A stretch of DNA of 64,000 nt from Mediterraneibacter hominis (GCF_014287475.1 NZ_JACOPF010000002.1:620001-684000); one strand, 5' to 3'. Positions 42,436 through 52,317 are shown, counted from the first letter of the stretch. Numbers and translations: made by a program. Notes: generated by a model not told the origin, from the letters alone.

Positions 42436-43026
42436 ATGGACAGAAAATTTTTGGAAGGTCTGGGAATTGATAAGGATAATGTTGAAAAAATTATGGTGCA
42501 GTACGGCACCGATATTACCGGATATCAAACCCAGATTCAGACAAAGGATGCGACCATCAAGGCGTTACGTGACGACGTGATTAAAAAAGATGGTCGAATT
42601 GCAGAACTCGAAAAAATCGACGTCGAAGATTTAAAAACCCAGCTGCAAAATGAAAAAGACGGAAGGGAAAAAGACAAAAAAGAGTTTACCCTGCGGTCTC
42701 TATTACAGCAGGAAGGCTGCAAGGATGTAGATTATCTTCTGTATAAGCTGGGAGACACTGTGGAGTTTGATGATAAGGGAGCCGTAAAGGATTCTGAGAA
42801 CTTCATCAAGGCCACAAAAGAGAAGTATGCGGGACAGTTTGAAGAAGGGATGGCAGGCGGTACGGGTTCAGCCGGAAATTTCGGCAGGACACACAAAGAC
42901 CGGACGCCTCTGGAGAAGAACCCTTATTCCCAGAAAGGCTGGAATCTTACAGAACAAATGAAGCTGGAAATGACTGATCCAGACAGAGCAAAGAAATTAA
43001 AAGAAGAAGCAAAAGCAGCAGAATAG
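42436..43026 (+). CDS. Phage scaffold protein (GP20-like)
   Basis: 196 residues. A long coiled coil (about 30-90: IQTKDATIKALRDDVIKKDG) and a charged C-terminus fit the minor structural GP20/scaffold family, which guides capsid assembly. Position directly before the capsid gene supports this. ATG 42436 has GGAGG. Confidence 0.85.
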   Translation: MDRKFLEGLGIDKDNVEKIMVQYGTDITGYQTQIQTKDATIKALRDDVIKKDGRIAELEKIDVEDLKTQLQNEKDGREKDKKEFTLRSLLQQEGCKDVDYLLYKLGDTVEFDDKGAVKDSENFIKATKEKYAGQFEEGMAGGTGSAGNFGRTHKDRTPLEKNPYSQKGWNLTEQMKLEMTDPDRAKKLKEEAKAAE

Positions 43027-43039
43027 GAGGAATTAAATT

Positions 43040-44341
43040 ATGGCAGTAACAACTATTGCAGATCTTCAGATTGTACCTACTAAGTTTACAGAGTACACAC
43101 TGGAGAGAACAACGGAAAAATCTATGTTAGTAAAAAGCGGAATTGTGACATCTGACCCGACAGTGTCCCAGATTATTAACGGGACGCCAAAGGGAGGTAA
43201 TTTAATTACCATGCCGTATTACAATCCGCTTTCTGGAGAGGATGAGGTATTCGGTGAAGAGGAAATCGGAGTTGACAAAATCACCACGGATAATGAGGTG
43301 GCTACTCTTCTTGTGAGACAGAAAGCATGGGGAGATACAGACTTGTCAAAGGTATTTGGCGGAACAGACCCTATCGGAGCAATCGCAAACCTGGTATCTG
43401 ACTGGTGGAATGAGAGAGAACAGGCAATCATGCTGGCCACACTGAAAGGAATCCTGGATCCGATAGCAGGTGCGCTGAAAGCACATGTGTTGGATGTATC
43501 GGGGGCTTCTGGAACGGACAGCGTGATTGGTGTAGACAATACGCTGGATGCAAAGCAGCTGATGGGCGACGCCTATGACAAACTAGGCATGGTGTTCATG
43601 CATTCAGCTACCTATACGCAGCTTCAGAAGCAGCAGAAAATTGAGACAGAATATGATTCTGACCTGAAAATTAAGATTGACTACTATCTAGGCTATCAGG
43701 TAGTTGTAGATGACGGTATGCCGTATGACAATTCCGGCAAGACGTACATGACTTATTTTATGGGCAAGGGTGTTTTTGCAAGGGATGATGGCATGCCACA
43801 GGGACTTGTAGGGACTGAAACCGATAGGAATAAGCGGAAGGCAGAGAATATCCTGATTAACAGGAGAGCTCTGGTCATGCATCCGTTGGGGCTTTCCTGG
43901 AATCCTTCGGCGAAGATGGACAACGGCAAGAAGTACGCGTCCAACAATAACCTGTCCACCCCGACGAACTGGACTTTGAAGAAGGACCTGAAAAATATTC
44001 CGATTGTTGCCCTGAAGCATAAGATTGCTTCTGGTTCTGTTTCCGTCCCGGTATCTCCGACATTGGGAACTTTGACAGTAACAAGTGAAGAGGGGACGGA
44101 TTCTGGAAAGACAAAAATTACGGTAAGCCCAGAGAAAGACGGGAGCAACTCTTACAAATATAAAGTAGCTTCCAGTCCGACACTGCCAACGTATGGGCAG
44201 ACTTGCACATCAGGATATACAGCTTGGAACGGTACTGATGAGATTACGGCTACAACAGGACAGAAGATTGTTGTGGTAGAGGTTGATTCTTCAAACAAAG
44301 CAGTGGCAGCAGGCATGGCAGAGCTGACAGTCAAAGCATAA
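43040..44341 (+). CDS. Major capsid protein with C-terminal Ig-like domain
   Basis: 433 residues. The HK97-type coat fold covers about 1-335 (GGNLITMPYYNPLSGEDEVF, then LMGDAYDKLGMVFMHSATY). A further domain of about 95 residues (PTLGTLTVTSEEGTDSGKTK to the end) is added and is clearly homologous to the end of the major tail protein. Such Ig-like additions decorate virion surfaces and may bind glycans. No proteolytic delta domain is visible. Confidence 0.9.
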   Translation: MAVTTIADLQIVPTKFTEYTLERTTEKSMLVKSGIVTSDPTVSQIINGTPKGGNLITMPYYNPLSGEDEVFGEEEIGVDKITTDNEVATLLVRQKAWGDTDLSKVFGGTDPIGAIANLVSDWWNEREQAIMLATLKGILDPIAGALKAHVLDVSGASGTDSVIGVDNTLDAKQLMGDAYDKLGMVFMHSATYTQLQKQQKIETEYDSDLKIKIDYYLGYQVVVDDGMPYDNSGKTYMTYFMGKGVFARDDGMPQGLVGTETDRNKRKAENILINRRALVMHPLGLSWNPSAKMDNGKKYASNNNLSTPTNWTLKKDLKNIPIVALKHKIASGSVSVPVSPTLGTLTVTSEEGTDSGKTKITVSPEKDGSNSYKYKVASSPTLPTYGQTCTSGYTAWNGTDEITATTGQKIVVVEVDSSNKAVAAGMAELTVKA

Positions 44342-44354
44342 GGAGGAAAACGGC

Positions 44355-44627
44355 ATGGCGGAAGAAGGAAGTAATGAACAACTAAAACAGTTAAAAATAA
44401 ATCTCCGGGAAACGCAGGTGCCGTTTTTCGAAGATGAAGAGCTGCAAAGCCAGCTGGACAGAGCTGGCGGAGATATAGAGTTAGCGACCTATAATTGTTT
44501 AATCATTAAGGCGGAAGAGTGCTCTTTGAGTGTCTCCGGGCTTTCTATAGCAGACTCTTCGGCGTACTGGCTGCGTCTTGCAGCCATGTACCGTCCGAAC
44601 TGTACGACGACAGCGAAAGGCGGGTGA
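44355..44627 (+). CDS. Head-tail connector protein
   Basis: 90 residues, helical, first gene after the capsid, in the place of SPP1 gp15-like adaptors. FFEDEELQSQLDRAGGDIELATY is typical of this class. AGGAGG precedes the ATG. Confidence 0.75.
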   Translation: MAEEGSNEQLKQLKINLRETQVPFFEDEELQSQLDRAGGDIELATYNCLIIKAEECSLSVSGLSIADSSAYWLRLAAMYRPNCTTTAKGG

Positions 44628-44631
44628 GAAT

Positions 44632-44979
44632 ATGGGATTTGTTCATCAGACGTATGCTTTATCACGCCTGATTGAGTCGCGCGGGCAGCAGGCTACTATA
44701 TACCGAGAGGTAGAAAATGAGTTCCATGAGCCTGTCGGCACACAGATTATAGGGGATTTTCGGGGACTGTTCCATGAGGCTAATGGTTATTTAGGAGTAA
44801 GTATCGTAGAAGCCGGAAAGATATATACCGCAAAACAGCCTATGTTTTTAATGGCGTATACCGCAGATATAGAAAAGCAGGATATTCTGGAGATTGCAGG
44901 GCGCCGTTTTCGCGTGACCGGACTGGATGATTTGGGGAATTTAGGGCTATTTATGGATATTTCCCTGGAGGTGATATAA
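44632..44979 (+). CDS. Head closure protein
   Basis: 115 residues, beta-rich (ILEIAGRRFRVTGLDDLG), in the place of gp16-like stoppers that hold DNA in the head. ATG 44632 follows GGGTGAGAAT. Confidence 0.7.
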   Translation: MGFVHQTYALSRLIESRGQQATIYREVENEFHEPVGTQIIGDFRGLFHEANGYLGVSIVEAGKIYTAKQPMFLMAYTADIEKQDILEIAGRRFRVTGLDDLGNLGLFMDISLEVI

Positions 44980-45317
44980 TGCTGGATTTGACTGAAATGA
45001 AAGAGAATCTGGAGTGTATACCGACCAGAATGGAAGAGAAACTGATAAAATACGGAAAAACATCTGCGGCTTTATTGCAAGGGGAAGCACAAAAAAATCG
45101 ACCGTGGCGAGACCATACACATGATGCGCGGGAGAGGATTAAGGGCTACTGTGTACGTACGGACAGTGGTATACGTATATATCTGGCGCATGGCGTTGAT
45201 TATGGAGTATATCTTGAGTTTGCACATGAAAAACGGTATGCCATTATTTATCCCACACTCCGAAGGAAAGGACCGGAGATTATTGCCGGGGCAATAAAGG
45301 CGGTGAACAGAAAATGA
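44979..45317 (+). CDS. HK97 gp10-like neck/tail protein
   Basis: 112 residues. RPWRDHTHDARERIKG and DYGVYLEFAHEKRYAIIYPTL are hallmark strings of the gp10-like family, which joins head and tail. The start overlaps the previous stop by one base. Confidence 0.85.
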   Translation: MLDLTEMKENLECIPTRMEEKLIKYGKTSAALLQGEAQKNRPWRDHTHDARERIKGYCVRTDSGIRIYLAHGVDYGVYLEFAHEKRYAIIYPTLRRKGPEIIAGAIKAVNRK

Positions 45318-45667
45318 AGTGGAAAGATATACACAAACATTTGTCAGGGGATGGATTTTCAGTTTATTCCCTGGGACAGCATGAAGGAGAATGTACGGAG
45401 CCGTATATCGTACTACGGGATAATGGCGTGACCCGCAGGCAGAGTATAGAGGTACCGGAGTATGAGCTGCTGCTGTACTATCCGATGAACCGGTACAGTG
45501 AGTTCTCGGATTACATTGGCAATGTAAAAATATCCATGAACAGGCTGTATCCTGCGTTGCGTCTCGTAGAAGATGAACAGCCCCATTACCCGGACAGTGA
45601 AAAGAGAGCCTATATGACAAGTTTGATATACCGGAATTCCCGGATAAGCAAAGTAAACAGAATTTAA
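45314..45667 (+). CDS. Tail completion (terminator) protein
   Basis: 117 residues, coupled to the previous gene by ATGA. Position before the tail tube gene and the mixed strand/helix pattern (EYELLLYYPMNRYSEFSDYI) fit the protein that caps the tail. Confidence 0.7.
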   Translation: MKWKDIHKHLSGDGFSVYSLGQHEGECTEPYIVLRDNGVTRRQSIEVPEYELLLYYPMNRYSEFSDYIGNVKISMNRLYPALRLVEDEQPHYPDSEKRAYMTSLIYRNSRISKVNRI

Positions 45668-45685
45668 GAAAGGAAGAAAAGAAAC

Positions 45686-46558
45686 ATGGGAAAAATTAGA
45701 AAACCTGATGAAGTGGCAACGATTGATGCTTCTTTGATTGTATTAACTCCGGAAGACGGTTCAGAAGACGCTATCGGTATTACTACTAATACCGAGGTGG
45801 CGACAGAAGTACAGACGGAAACTACAGACGCAAATAAACTATTGATTAAAGGGGTACTGAAAGCGCAGAAGAAAGAAAAGCAGACACTGACAGGCATCCA
45901 GATTACGCTGACAGATAACATGACTGTCCTTGATTTAGCGAAAGCAGTGCAGGGCGGTACCATTCTCCGCGATGAGGCAGGAAAGATTGTAAAATATACA
46001 CCTCCGGTTGTCGGGGAAGAAGAAACGGCACAGACAAAATATACGGTGGATGTATATTCGGCGGTTATGGACAGCAGTGGAGAGATTGTCAAGTATGAAA
46101 AGACAACGTATAAGCACTGCACAGGACAGCCGTTTGCATACAACGCTAAGGACGACGAGTGGCGCTCTGCTCAGTATGTACTTTTATCCCTTCCAAAACA
46201 GGGGGAGGCCCCATATGAAATTGAATATGTGGATGAACTGCCAGAAGTAGAGGATGCTGCCGAGATGGTACCAACATTAGGTGAACTTACAATAACTACA
46301 GCAGCAGGAACAACTACAGGGAAAACAAAAGTAACTGTGAAGCCTGCAAAGGCAGGCGGAAATTCGTACAAGTATAAGACGGGCGCAAGCGTTAATCTCC
46401 CGGCATATAATCAGGACTGTTCATCAGGATATACGGATTGGGATGGTACGGCAGAAATTACCGCTACAACAGGGCATAAGATTCTAATTGTGGAAACCAC
46501 GTCTGACGGAAAGGCAAGGGCAGCAGGAATTGGCACTGTGACATCAAAGACAGAATAA
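45686..46558 (+). CDS. Major tail (tube) protein with C-terminal Ig-like domain
   Basis: 290 residues. The tube domain covers about 1-190. From about 195 (PTLGELTITTAAGTTTGKTK) to the end runs a domain homologous to the last 95 residues of the capsid protein, sharing NSYKYK, SGYT.W.GT.EITATTG and the A.A.G end. The ribosome binding site is AGAAAGGAAG. Confidence 0.88.
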   Translation: MGKIRKPDEVATIDASLIVLTPEDGSEDAIGITTNTEVATEVQTETTDANKLLIKGVLKAQKKEKQTLTGIQITLTDNMTVLDLAKAVQGGTILRDEAGKIVKYTPPVVGEEETAQTKYTVDVYSAVMDSSGEIVKYEKTTYKHCTGQPFAYNAKDDEWRSAQYVLLSLPKQGEAPYEIEYVDELPEVEDAAEMVPTLGELTITTAAGTTTGKTKVTVKPAKAGGNSYKYKTGASVNLPAYNQDCSSGYTDWDGTAEITATTGHKILIVETTSDGKARAAGIGTVTSKTE

Positions 46559-46571
46559 AAGGAGACAACCT

Positions 46572-47021
46572 ATGGTAACGAATATCGAAAATATAAAAAA
46601 TGCAGGGGTGAATGAGGTGGCTCTTCCGGGATTTATTCCGGGGGAGCCTTTTATCGTAAAATTGAGGAGACCTTCCCTTATAAGACTGGCAAAAGAGGGG
46701 CAGATTCCAAACCAGCTTTTAGGGGCTGCGGCGAAACTGTTTTCAGACGGAATGAATCCCGGAAAAGATGGAGCCTCATTTAAAGAAATGGGAGAGGCCG
46801 CGTTCTTTTTGGCAAAAGCAGCGCTTGTGGAACCTTCCTTTGAAGAACTGGAAGCGGCAGGAATTGAATTGACGGATGATCAGCTGATACATATCTATCT
46901 GTATACACAGAAGGGGGTACAGATGTTGAATGGGTTTCGTGAGAAGCAGGGGCCTGAACAGAATATTAAACCTGGCAAAAGCACAAGGAAGGACGCCAAG
47001 CGAGGTAATAGGTATAGATGA
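46572..47021 (+). CDS. Tail assembly chaperone (gpG-like)
   Basis: 149 residues. Binds the tape measure during tail assembly. The family pattern GFIPGEPFIVKLRRPSLIRLAKEGQIPN is clear. The last 20 residues (after KPGKST) are basic and unlike the family; the +1 frame at that point continues the typical sequence, which suggests programmed frameshifting. Confidence 0.85.
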   Translation: MVTNIENIKNAGVNEVALPGFIPGEPFIVKLRRPSLIRLAKEGQIPNQLLGAAAKLFSDGMNPGKDGASFKEMGEAAFFLAKAALVEPSFEELEAAGIELTDDQLIHIYLYTQKGVQMLNGFREKQGPEQNIKPGKSTRKDAKRGNRYR

Positions 47022-47160
47022 TGAATATACGGCATTTTGCTTTGATGAAGCATGTGATTATATCGTAAAACGTGTCCTGAAAGGCGACGAGCCGCGATAT
47101 GAAAAGAAAAGGAAGAAAGTAAGCAGTATGGCAGAATATTTCAAAGGCCTGGGGGTGTAA
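46930..47160 (+). CDS. Second tail assembly chaperone frame (gpT-like), probably made by +1 frameshift
   Basis: A 76-codon open frame in +1 relation to the first chaperone, overlapping it by 92 bases. AKAQGRTPSEVIGIDDEYTAFCFDEACDYI is the conserved continuation of this family. A possible slip site is GGC AAA A|GC near 46976-46982, where Lys-tRNA can re-pair on AAA one base on. Independent initiation at ATG 46930 is the alternative. Confidence 0.7.
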   Translation: MGFVRSRGLNRILNLAKAQGRTPSEVIGIDDEYTAFCFDEACDYIVKRVLKGDEPRYEKKRKKVSSMAEYFKGLGV

Positions 47161-47163
47161 GAC

Positions 47164-50100
47164 ATGGAAGACTATGGAGTGGCTAAGGGATATATAGAAC
47201 TGGATACAGAGAGCCTGGAGAGCAACGTCAAAAGTGCTGTAAAGGCATTGGATGATCTGGAACGTAAAGGTGCTTTGGCAGAATCCGAGTTGAACAAACT
47301 GGAATCCCAGTCCCAGGAGACAGGTAATGCATTTCAGCAGGCGCAGGCACGGGCAAAAGAACTTACCTTACAGATAGAACATGCACAAAAGCAGTGCGGG
47401 CTGTACGAAAGAGAGATTAAAGCTCTGAATACGGTTATAGAGCAAAGCAAGAAAAAGCAGGCTGAAGAGGCAGAGAACATTAAAAAGGTTACTGCGGAAA
47501 AAGAAAAGGCAGAACAAAAGGAGAAGTCTCTTTCCGCGGCTTACAAGGCGGCAGTCAAGGAGATTGGAGCAGCGTCGAAGAAATACGGAGAGAACAGCCA
47601 GGAAGTCCAGGACCTTACTGCAAAGCATGAAAAGCTGATAAAGTCTTATGAAAGGACAGTACAGAAGGTCAGGGAAAATGAAAACGCTTTGACCCAGAGT
47701 CAAAACCAGTGGGAAGCATACGGTATCGAAATAGAACAGTCAGGAAATAAGATAACAGAATTTCAGACAAAGTTGAATAATACGCAGGCGGCAATCAACC
47801 GTATGAGTGCAGAACTGGCACAGGCGCAGAGTAAGACAGTGCAGTGGGGCCAGCATTTACAGGAAACAGGAACAAAACTGCAAAATGCAGGGAATTTATT
47901 AAACGGCTGGGGAAATACGCTGTCTATGGCTGTGACAGCGCCGCTTGCAGCGGCAGGGACCGCTTCTGTAAAAATGGCGACAGATGCGGAAACCAGCTTC
48001 GCAAAAGTGTCTACTATTGCAGATGAAACAGTTCTTTCTTATGACAGGATGAAATCCGGGGTAACTTCTGCGTCAAATGAGACTGGAATTGCAATTACAG
48101 ATTTCAACGAAGCACTGTATCAGTCTATTTCCGCCGGCGTAGAGTCCGGGGAAGCAATCGGCTTTACTACAGAAATGGTGAAACTGGCAAAGGGTGGTTT
48201 TACTGATACGGCAAAAGCAGTGGATGTTGTTACCTCTGTACTGAACGCTTACGGGTTAAGCGCAGATGAAGCGACAAGTATATCAGATAAGCTGATTACT
48301 ACACAGAACATAGGAAAAACAACTGTAGATGAATTGGCAAGTTCTCTGGGACGGGTGATTCCGACGGCAAAAGCTTTCAATGTAGATATGGACAATGTTT
48401 CTACATCAATGGCTATACTGACGAAGCGGGGCATCCAGACGGCAGAAGCAACGACATACTACAACTCTATGTTAAATGAACTGGGCGCAAGCGGTACTGT
48501 TGCAGATACAGCGCTTCGTGAACTTGCAGGAAAGGGATTTACACAGCTGATTGCGGAAGGAACACCGCTGACGGAAATCTTACAGATGTTAAGTGATAAA
48601 GCTGAGGAAAACGGACAGTCCTTGTCGGATATGTTTGGAAGCATGGAAGGTGGGAAAGCTGCTCTTTCTATTATGTCAGACGGCGGTGCGGAATACAATC
48701 AAGTTCTGGAGCAGATGAAAAATTCTGCCGGTGCTACACAGGAAGCGTTTGACAAAATGGACGCTACTTCTGCAGCACAGATGCAGAAAGAGTTGAATAA
48801 ACTGAAAAATGCCGGGATAGAGGCAGGCACACAGATACTTCCGATTGTAACAGAGGTAATGGGAGTAGTAGGCGACCTGGCAGAAGAATTTAACAATCTG
48901 GATCCGGAAATGCAGAAGACCATTATAAACGGGGCTGGAATAGCGGCAGCATTAGGTCCAGTGGCGAAAGTGACAGGCTCTGCCGTAAAAGGAGTAGGCA
49001 ATCTGGCAGATGGATTCGGCACACTGCTAGAAAAAGCAGGAAAGGCGAAAAAAGTAGGGGACGTAGCTGAAACTGTAGCAGATGTAGGTACTCAGGCAGT
49101 AAGCACAACATCAAAATTAGGCGGGTTTTCAGGAATCCTTTCGAAAATCGGTTCTCCGTTTGGAATTGCGGCTATTGCCGCTACTGCTATCATTGGGATT
49201 GGTGCAGCTATAAAGAAAGCGAAAAAGGATGCAGAGGAAGCAGATCTGGAAAAACACTTTGGAGATATAGAGTTATCCGCTGAAGAAGTAGAGGATATTG
49301 CCGAACGCTTAACAACTACTGACTGGACTATGAGAGTAGATGCTGTCATTGACGCTAAAGATAAACTGGAGGAACTGCAATCGAATATTGAGAGCACTAT
49401 CCAGACAATGGAAAAAACAGAATGGAAAATAGGAGTAGGACTGGAGCTGACTGAAGAGGAAAAAGGTGAATATAAGCAATCTGTGACGGACTATGTATCC
49501 GGAGTACAGTCCTATATTGAACAACAGCAGTATACAGCGAGCCTGGCAGTGGACGCTATTTTTGAGCCTGGCAGCGCAATGAATTCTAATTTTCAACAAT
49601 CTTCCAGTGAATTTTACAATGCTTTGAATGGAGAACTGACTGCTCTGGGCGAAGAATTAGCGGAACTGGTTAATCAGGCATGGGAGGATGATGTACTATC
49701 CGAGGAAGAACTGCAGTTGATTGATGAGAAACGGGCGGAAATACAGAAAAAGTTAGATGAAATCGCACAGGCTCAATATGATTTGGAACTGGATTCGCTG
49801 AAAGCAGATGCGACAAAGGACGGTCTGTCAGCAGATAGCTTTAAAAATTTAGAAGAACAATTAAACAAGAAACTGGATGAGGAAGACGCTCGGATAGAAG
49901 AAAGCAAACGCAATCTTCTGCTTGAGTATCAAATTCAGTACAATAATGGGGAAATAAGCCTGGAAGAATTTGAGGAAAAGAAAAAGGAAGTAGATTACTA
50001 TGCTGATCAGCAATTTGGGGAATTAGTTGTTGATAATGTAAACCTAGAAATCGGTACTATCAAAGACAATTATTCTGATAAAATCGGGGACTCTATGAAT

Positions 50101-51660
50101 GATTTTTCGGAACAGATAAATAGGGGATTAGAAACCGCCGGACAGGGAATGGAAGTAAACTGGACACAAATTTGGAATGATTTAATAACTGGCATGCGGA
50201 ATGGTTCTGAAACATTGACTGGTGCTGCTCGGAGTAATGTGGAAAATTATTTGGAAACTATGAAACCCCAAGTAAGTCAACTGGAAGAAATCGCTCAATC
50301 ATATAAAGAAGCAGGACAGCTTGTCCCGGAAAATATAAATCAAGGATTGATGGATTATTATCAGCTGGAAGCTATGACTGGGAACACAGATCATATGTGG
50401 GAACTGATAGCAGGTCAGGTTGCACAATCTCCTGAATTGCAGAATGCAGTGGAAGCAGCTGCAGAAAGTGGAATGACTATCCCGGAAGAATTGTCAACAA
50501 CTCTCAAGGAAAACTATGGACTTGTGTACAATGCAGCTACTGGAATGTTCCAGGAAATAATACCGAATACAGAACAGGTAGATGGGGTAAAGGCGCAGCT
50601 TAATGCGGCAGGAATACAGGTATCGGATGGTGTTATTAATGCGCTGGCAGCGAAGGCTCCGGACGTACAGGCACAGACGATAAATCTCTTATCACAAATG
50701 CAAAACGGAACAACTCTTACAGCACCACAAATACAGAGTGTAATGAGTGCGTGTGGTTTTAGTATAGGAGACAGCCTGGCAGGAGCTCTGGCAACAAAAA
50801 GCCCAGAAGTACAGTTACAGGCAGTAAATCTTTTAAACCAGTTAAGAACAGCAGAAGGTACACAAAGAGATGGAATTCTTTCAGAGTTGAGTGGATTAGG
50901 GATTGAATTTGGTGATACCCTGTCGCAGGGGGTAAGTAATAGCAGCGGAACAGTACAGACGGCAGCGTCAGGGACTATTGATTCAATGGGAGCAGCTACG
51001 AGAAATAGAATAGCATATATCACACCAGGATTCACAAACGCATTGAATACAATGGGAAACAAAGGAGTGTCTGGGATGGAAAGAACAGTTACATCTTCTA
51101 CCTTAGACGCACCAGATATGAAAACCCCTAATTGGGATCCAGAAGCGTTGTCCGGGAGAAATGGAATGCAAACCGTTTTAGACGAAAATCCGTTGAGTAT
51201 TACAGTAAACGTTAAAAAGGGGAGTACAGACGGGATACCAGGGTTCGCTTATGGTGGAATAGCAACAGAGCCTTCTATTTTTGGTGAGGATGGTCCTGAA
51301 ATGGCTATCCCGTTGTCACAGGAAAAACGTACACGGGCATTGGCGTTGTATGAAAAGACCGGCGAACTGTTAGGTGTTACAGCGCAGGAGTCCGCAATAC
51401 GGCGTGAAATGTTATCAAGCTTCGCAGCTTCTTATCGTGTTGAAAGTGGATACAGAGGCGGTGACATTATCCTTACTGCGCCCGGTATCGATTACGATAT
51501 GTTAGCAGATAAGGTGGCAGAGAAAATGGCTGTTGTTATGAAAAATACGCCTGTACAGCCGATTATAGAAATGAAAGATGGGGATGTGTATCTGGACAAT
51601 GAGCGTGTAGGCAGGAAGCAGGCTCCGGTGGTGTCTAGGATAATATCACAGAATACTTGA
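47164..51660 (+). CDS. Tail tape measure protein
   Basis: 1498 residues, which at about 1.5 angstrom per residue predicts a tail of roughly 220 nm. N-terminal coiled coils occupy about 15-230. The TP901-type tape measure core (GNLLNGWGNTLSMAVTAPLA...) covers about 235-600. A hydrophobic stretch lies at about 660-680 (FGIAAIAATAIIGIGAAI), then helical repeats, and finally an FxGEDGPEMAIPL motif near 1380. It sets tail length and exits with the DNA. Confidence 0.95.
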   Translation: MEDYGVAKGYIELDTESLESNVKSAVKALDDLERKGALAESELNKLESQSQETGNAFQQAQARAKELTLQIEHAQKQCGLYEREIKALNTVIEQSKKKQAEEAENIKKVTAEKEKAEQKEKSLSAAYKAAVKEIGAASKKYGENSQEVQDLTAKHEKLIKSYERTVQKVRENENALTQSQNQWEAYGIEIEQSGNKITEFQTKLNNTQAAINRMSAELAQAQSKTVQWGQHLQETGTKLQNAGNLLNGWGNTLSMAVTAPLAAAGTASVKMATDAETSFAKVSTIADETVLSYDRMKSGVTSASNETGIAITDFNEALYQSISAGVESGEAIGFTTEMVKLAKGGFTDTAKAVDVVTSVLNAYGLSADEATSISDKLITTQNIGKTTVDELASSLGRVIPTAKAFNVDMDNVSTSMAILTKRGIQTAEATTYYNSMLNELGASGTVADTALRELAGKGFTQLIAEGTPLTEILQMLSDKAEENGQSLSDMFGSMEGGKAALSIMSDGGAEYNQVLEQMKNSAGATQEAFDKMDATSAAQMQKELNKLKNAGIEAGTQILPIVTEVMGVVGDLAEEFNNLDPEMQKTIINGAGIAAALGPVAKVTGSAVKGVGNLADGFGTLLEKAGKAKKVGDVAETVADVGTQAVSTTSKLGGFSGILSKIGSPFGIAAIAATAIIGIGAAIKKAKKDAEEADLEKHFGDIELSAEEVEDIAERLTTTDWTMRVDAVIDAKDKLEELQSNIESTIQTMEKTEWKIGVGLELTEEEKGEYKQSVTDYVSGVQSYIEQQQYTASLAVDAIFEPGSAMNSNFQQSSSEFYNALNGELTALGEELAELVNQAWEDDVLSEEELQLIDEKRAEIQKKLDEIAQAQYDLELDSLKADATKDGLSADSFKNLEEQLNKKLDEEDARIEESKRNLLLEYQIQYNNGEISLEEFEEKKKEVDYYADQQFGELVVDNVNLEIGTIKDNYSDKIGDSMNDFSEQINRGLETAGQGMEVNWTQIWNDLITGMRNGSETLTGAARSNVENYLETMKPQVSQLEEIAQSYKEAGQLVPENINQGLMDYYQLEAMTGNTDHMWELIAGQVAQSPELQNAVEAAAESGMTIPEELSTTLKENYGLVYNAATGMFQEIIPNTEQVDGVKAQLNAAGIQVSDGVINALAAKAPDVQAQTINLLSQMQNGTTLTAPQIQSVMSACGFSIGDSLAGALATKSPEVQLQAVNLLNQLRTAEGTQRDGILSELSGLGIEFGDTLSQGVSNSSGTVQTAASGTIDSMGAATRNRIAYITPGFTNALNTMGNKGVSGMERTVTSSTLDAPDMKTPNWDPEALSGRNGMQTVLDENPLSITVNVKKGSTDGIPGFAYGGIATEPSIFGEDGPEMAIPLSQEKRTRALALYEKTGELLGVTAQESAIRREMLSSFAASYRVESGYRGGDIILTAPGIDYDMLADKVAEKMAVVMKNTPVQPIIEMKDGDVYLDNERVGRKQAPVVSRIISQNT

Positions 51661-51718
51661 TGAAATTTCCTCCCTTGTGTGGTATGATGAAGAAAATACC
51701 AATGAGGGAGGAAAACGT

Positions 51719-52246
51719 ATGAAAAAAATTTTATCAGTGGTTATTGTGGCGATTTTGTGTTGTGGAGTAATAGTGGGATGTGGTAACAAAGATTATAAAG
51801 AAATGGAGAAAAAACTTGAAGATGCAGAAGAATTAAAAGCTGAAAATACAAAAGAAATTATTGAATTGCAACAAGAAATATCTGAAAATAAGAAAAAAGA
51901 AGTTTTTCCAAGCATTATTGCAGAAACACTGTCAAAAGATACAGGGTATCAAGTAGGTTATGGAATTGTAGATGGGCAAGGATACCAATATGTTCTACAA
52001 GTTAGCACGGATGTAAATGAAGAGAAGTTTGTGGCCATATTTGACCAATTAATAACAGAAGGGGCTCTTGTAAAAATGTTGATGGAAGATGAAACATCAG
52101 GTGCAGAGCAGGGATACTATAATTCCTTTAAAGTCGTGGATATGGATGGACATGAATTATTTGAAACAGTAGTGCTGTCTAATGGAGAAGCGGACATTTC
52201 AGTTGGCTCTCAGTATTTTGGGATGTCAACGTTATTGTTAGAATAG
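51719..52246 (+). CDS. Small lipoprotein, moron in the tail operon
   Basis: 175 residues. The signal peptide ends in the lipobox IVGC; a coiled coil (about 28-60) and a soluble domain follow. It is not a virion gene by position logic (between tape measure and Dit). It has its own extended -10 promoter (TGGTATGAT, 51680-51688) and terminator. Cell-surface phage lipoproteins can block superinfection (as Ltp of TP-J34); that role is inferred. Confidence 0.75.
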   Translation: MKKILSVVIVAILCCGVIVGCGNKDYKEMEKKLEDAEELKAENTKEIIELQQEISENKKKEVFPSIIAETLSKDTGYQVGYGIVDGQGYQYVLQVSTDVNEEKFVAIFDQLITEGALVKMLMEDETSGAEQGYYNSFKVVDMDGHELFETVVLSNGEADISVGSQYFGMSTLLLE

Positions 52247-52255
52247 ATAAATATG

Positions 52256-52286
52256 TTACCACCTGCTCCGGCGGGTGGTATTTTTG
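52256..52286 (+). terminator. Terminator of the lipoprotein gene
   Basis: ACCACCTGC-TCCG-GCGGGTGGT (9 bp, one wobble) followed by ATTTTTG. It stands inside the tail operon, ten bases after the lipoprotein stop. Confidence 0.8.
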
Positions 52287-52317
52287 TACAAATTTTTAAG
52301 TAAAGGATGTGGTTAAA

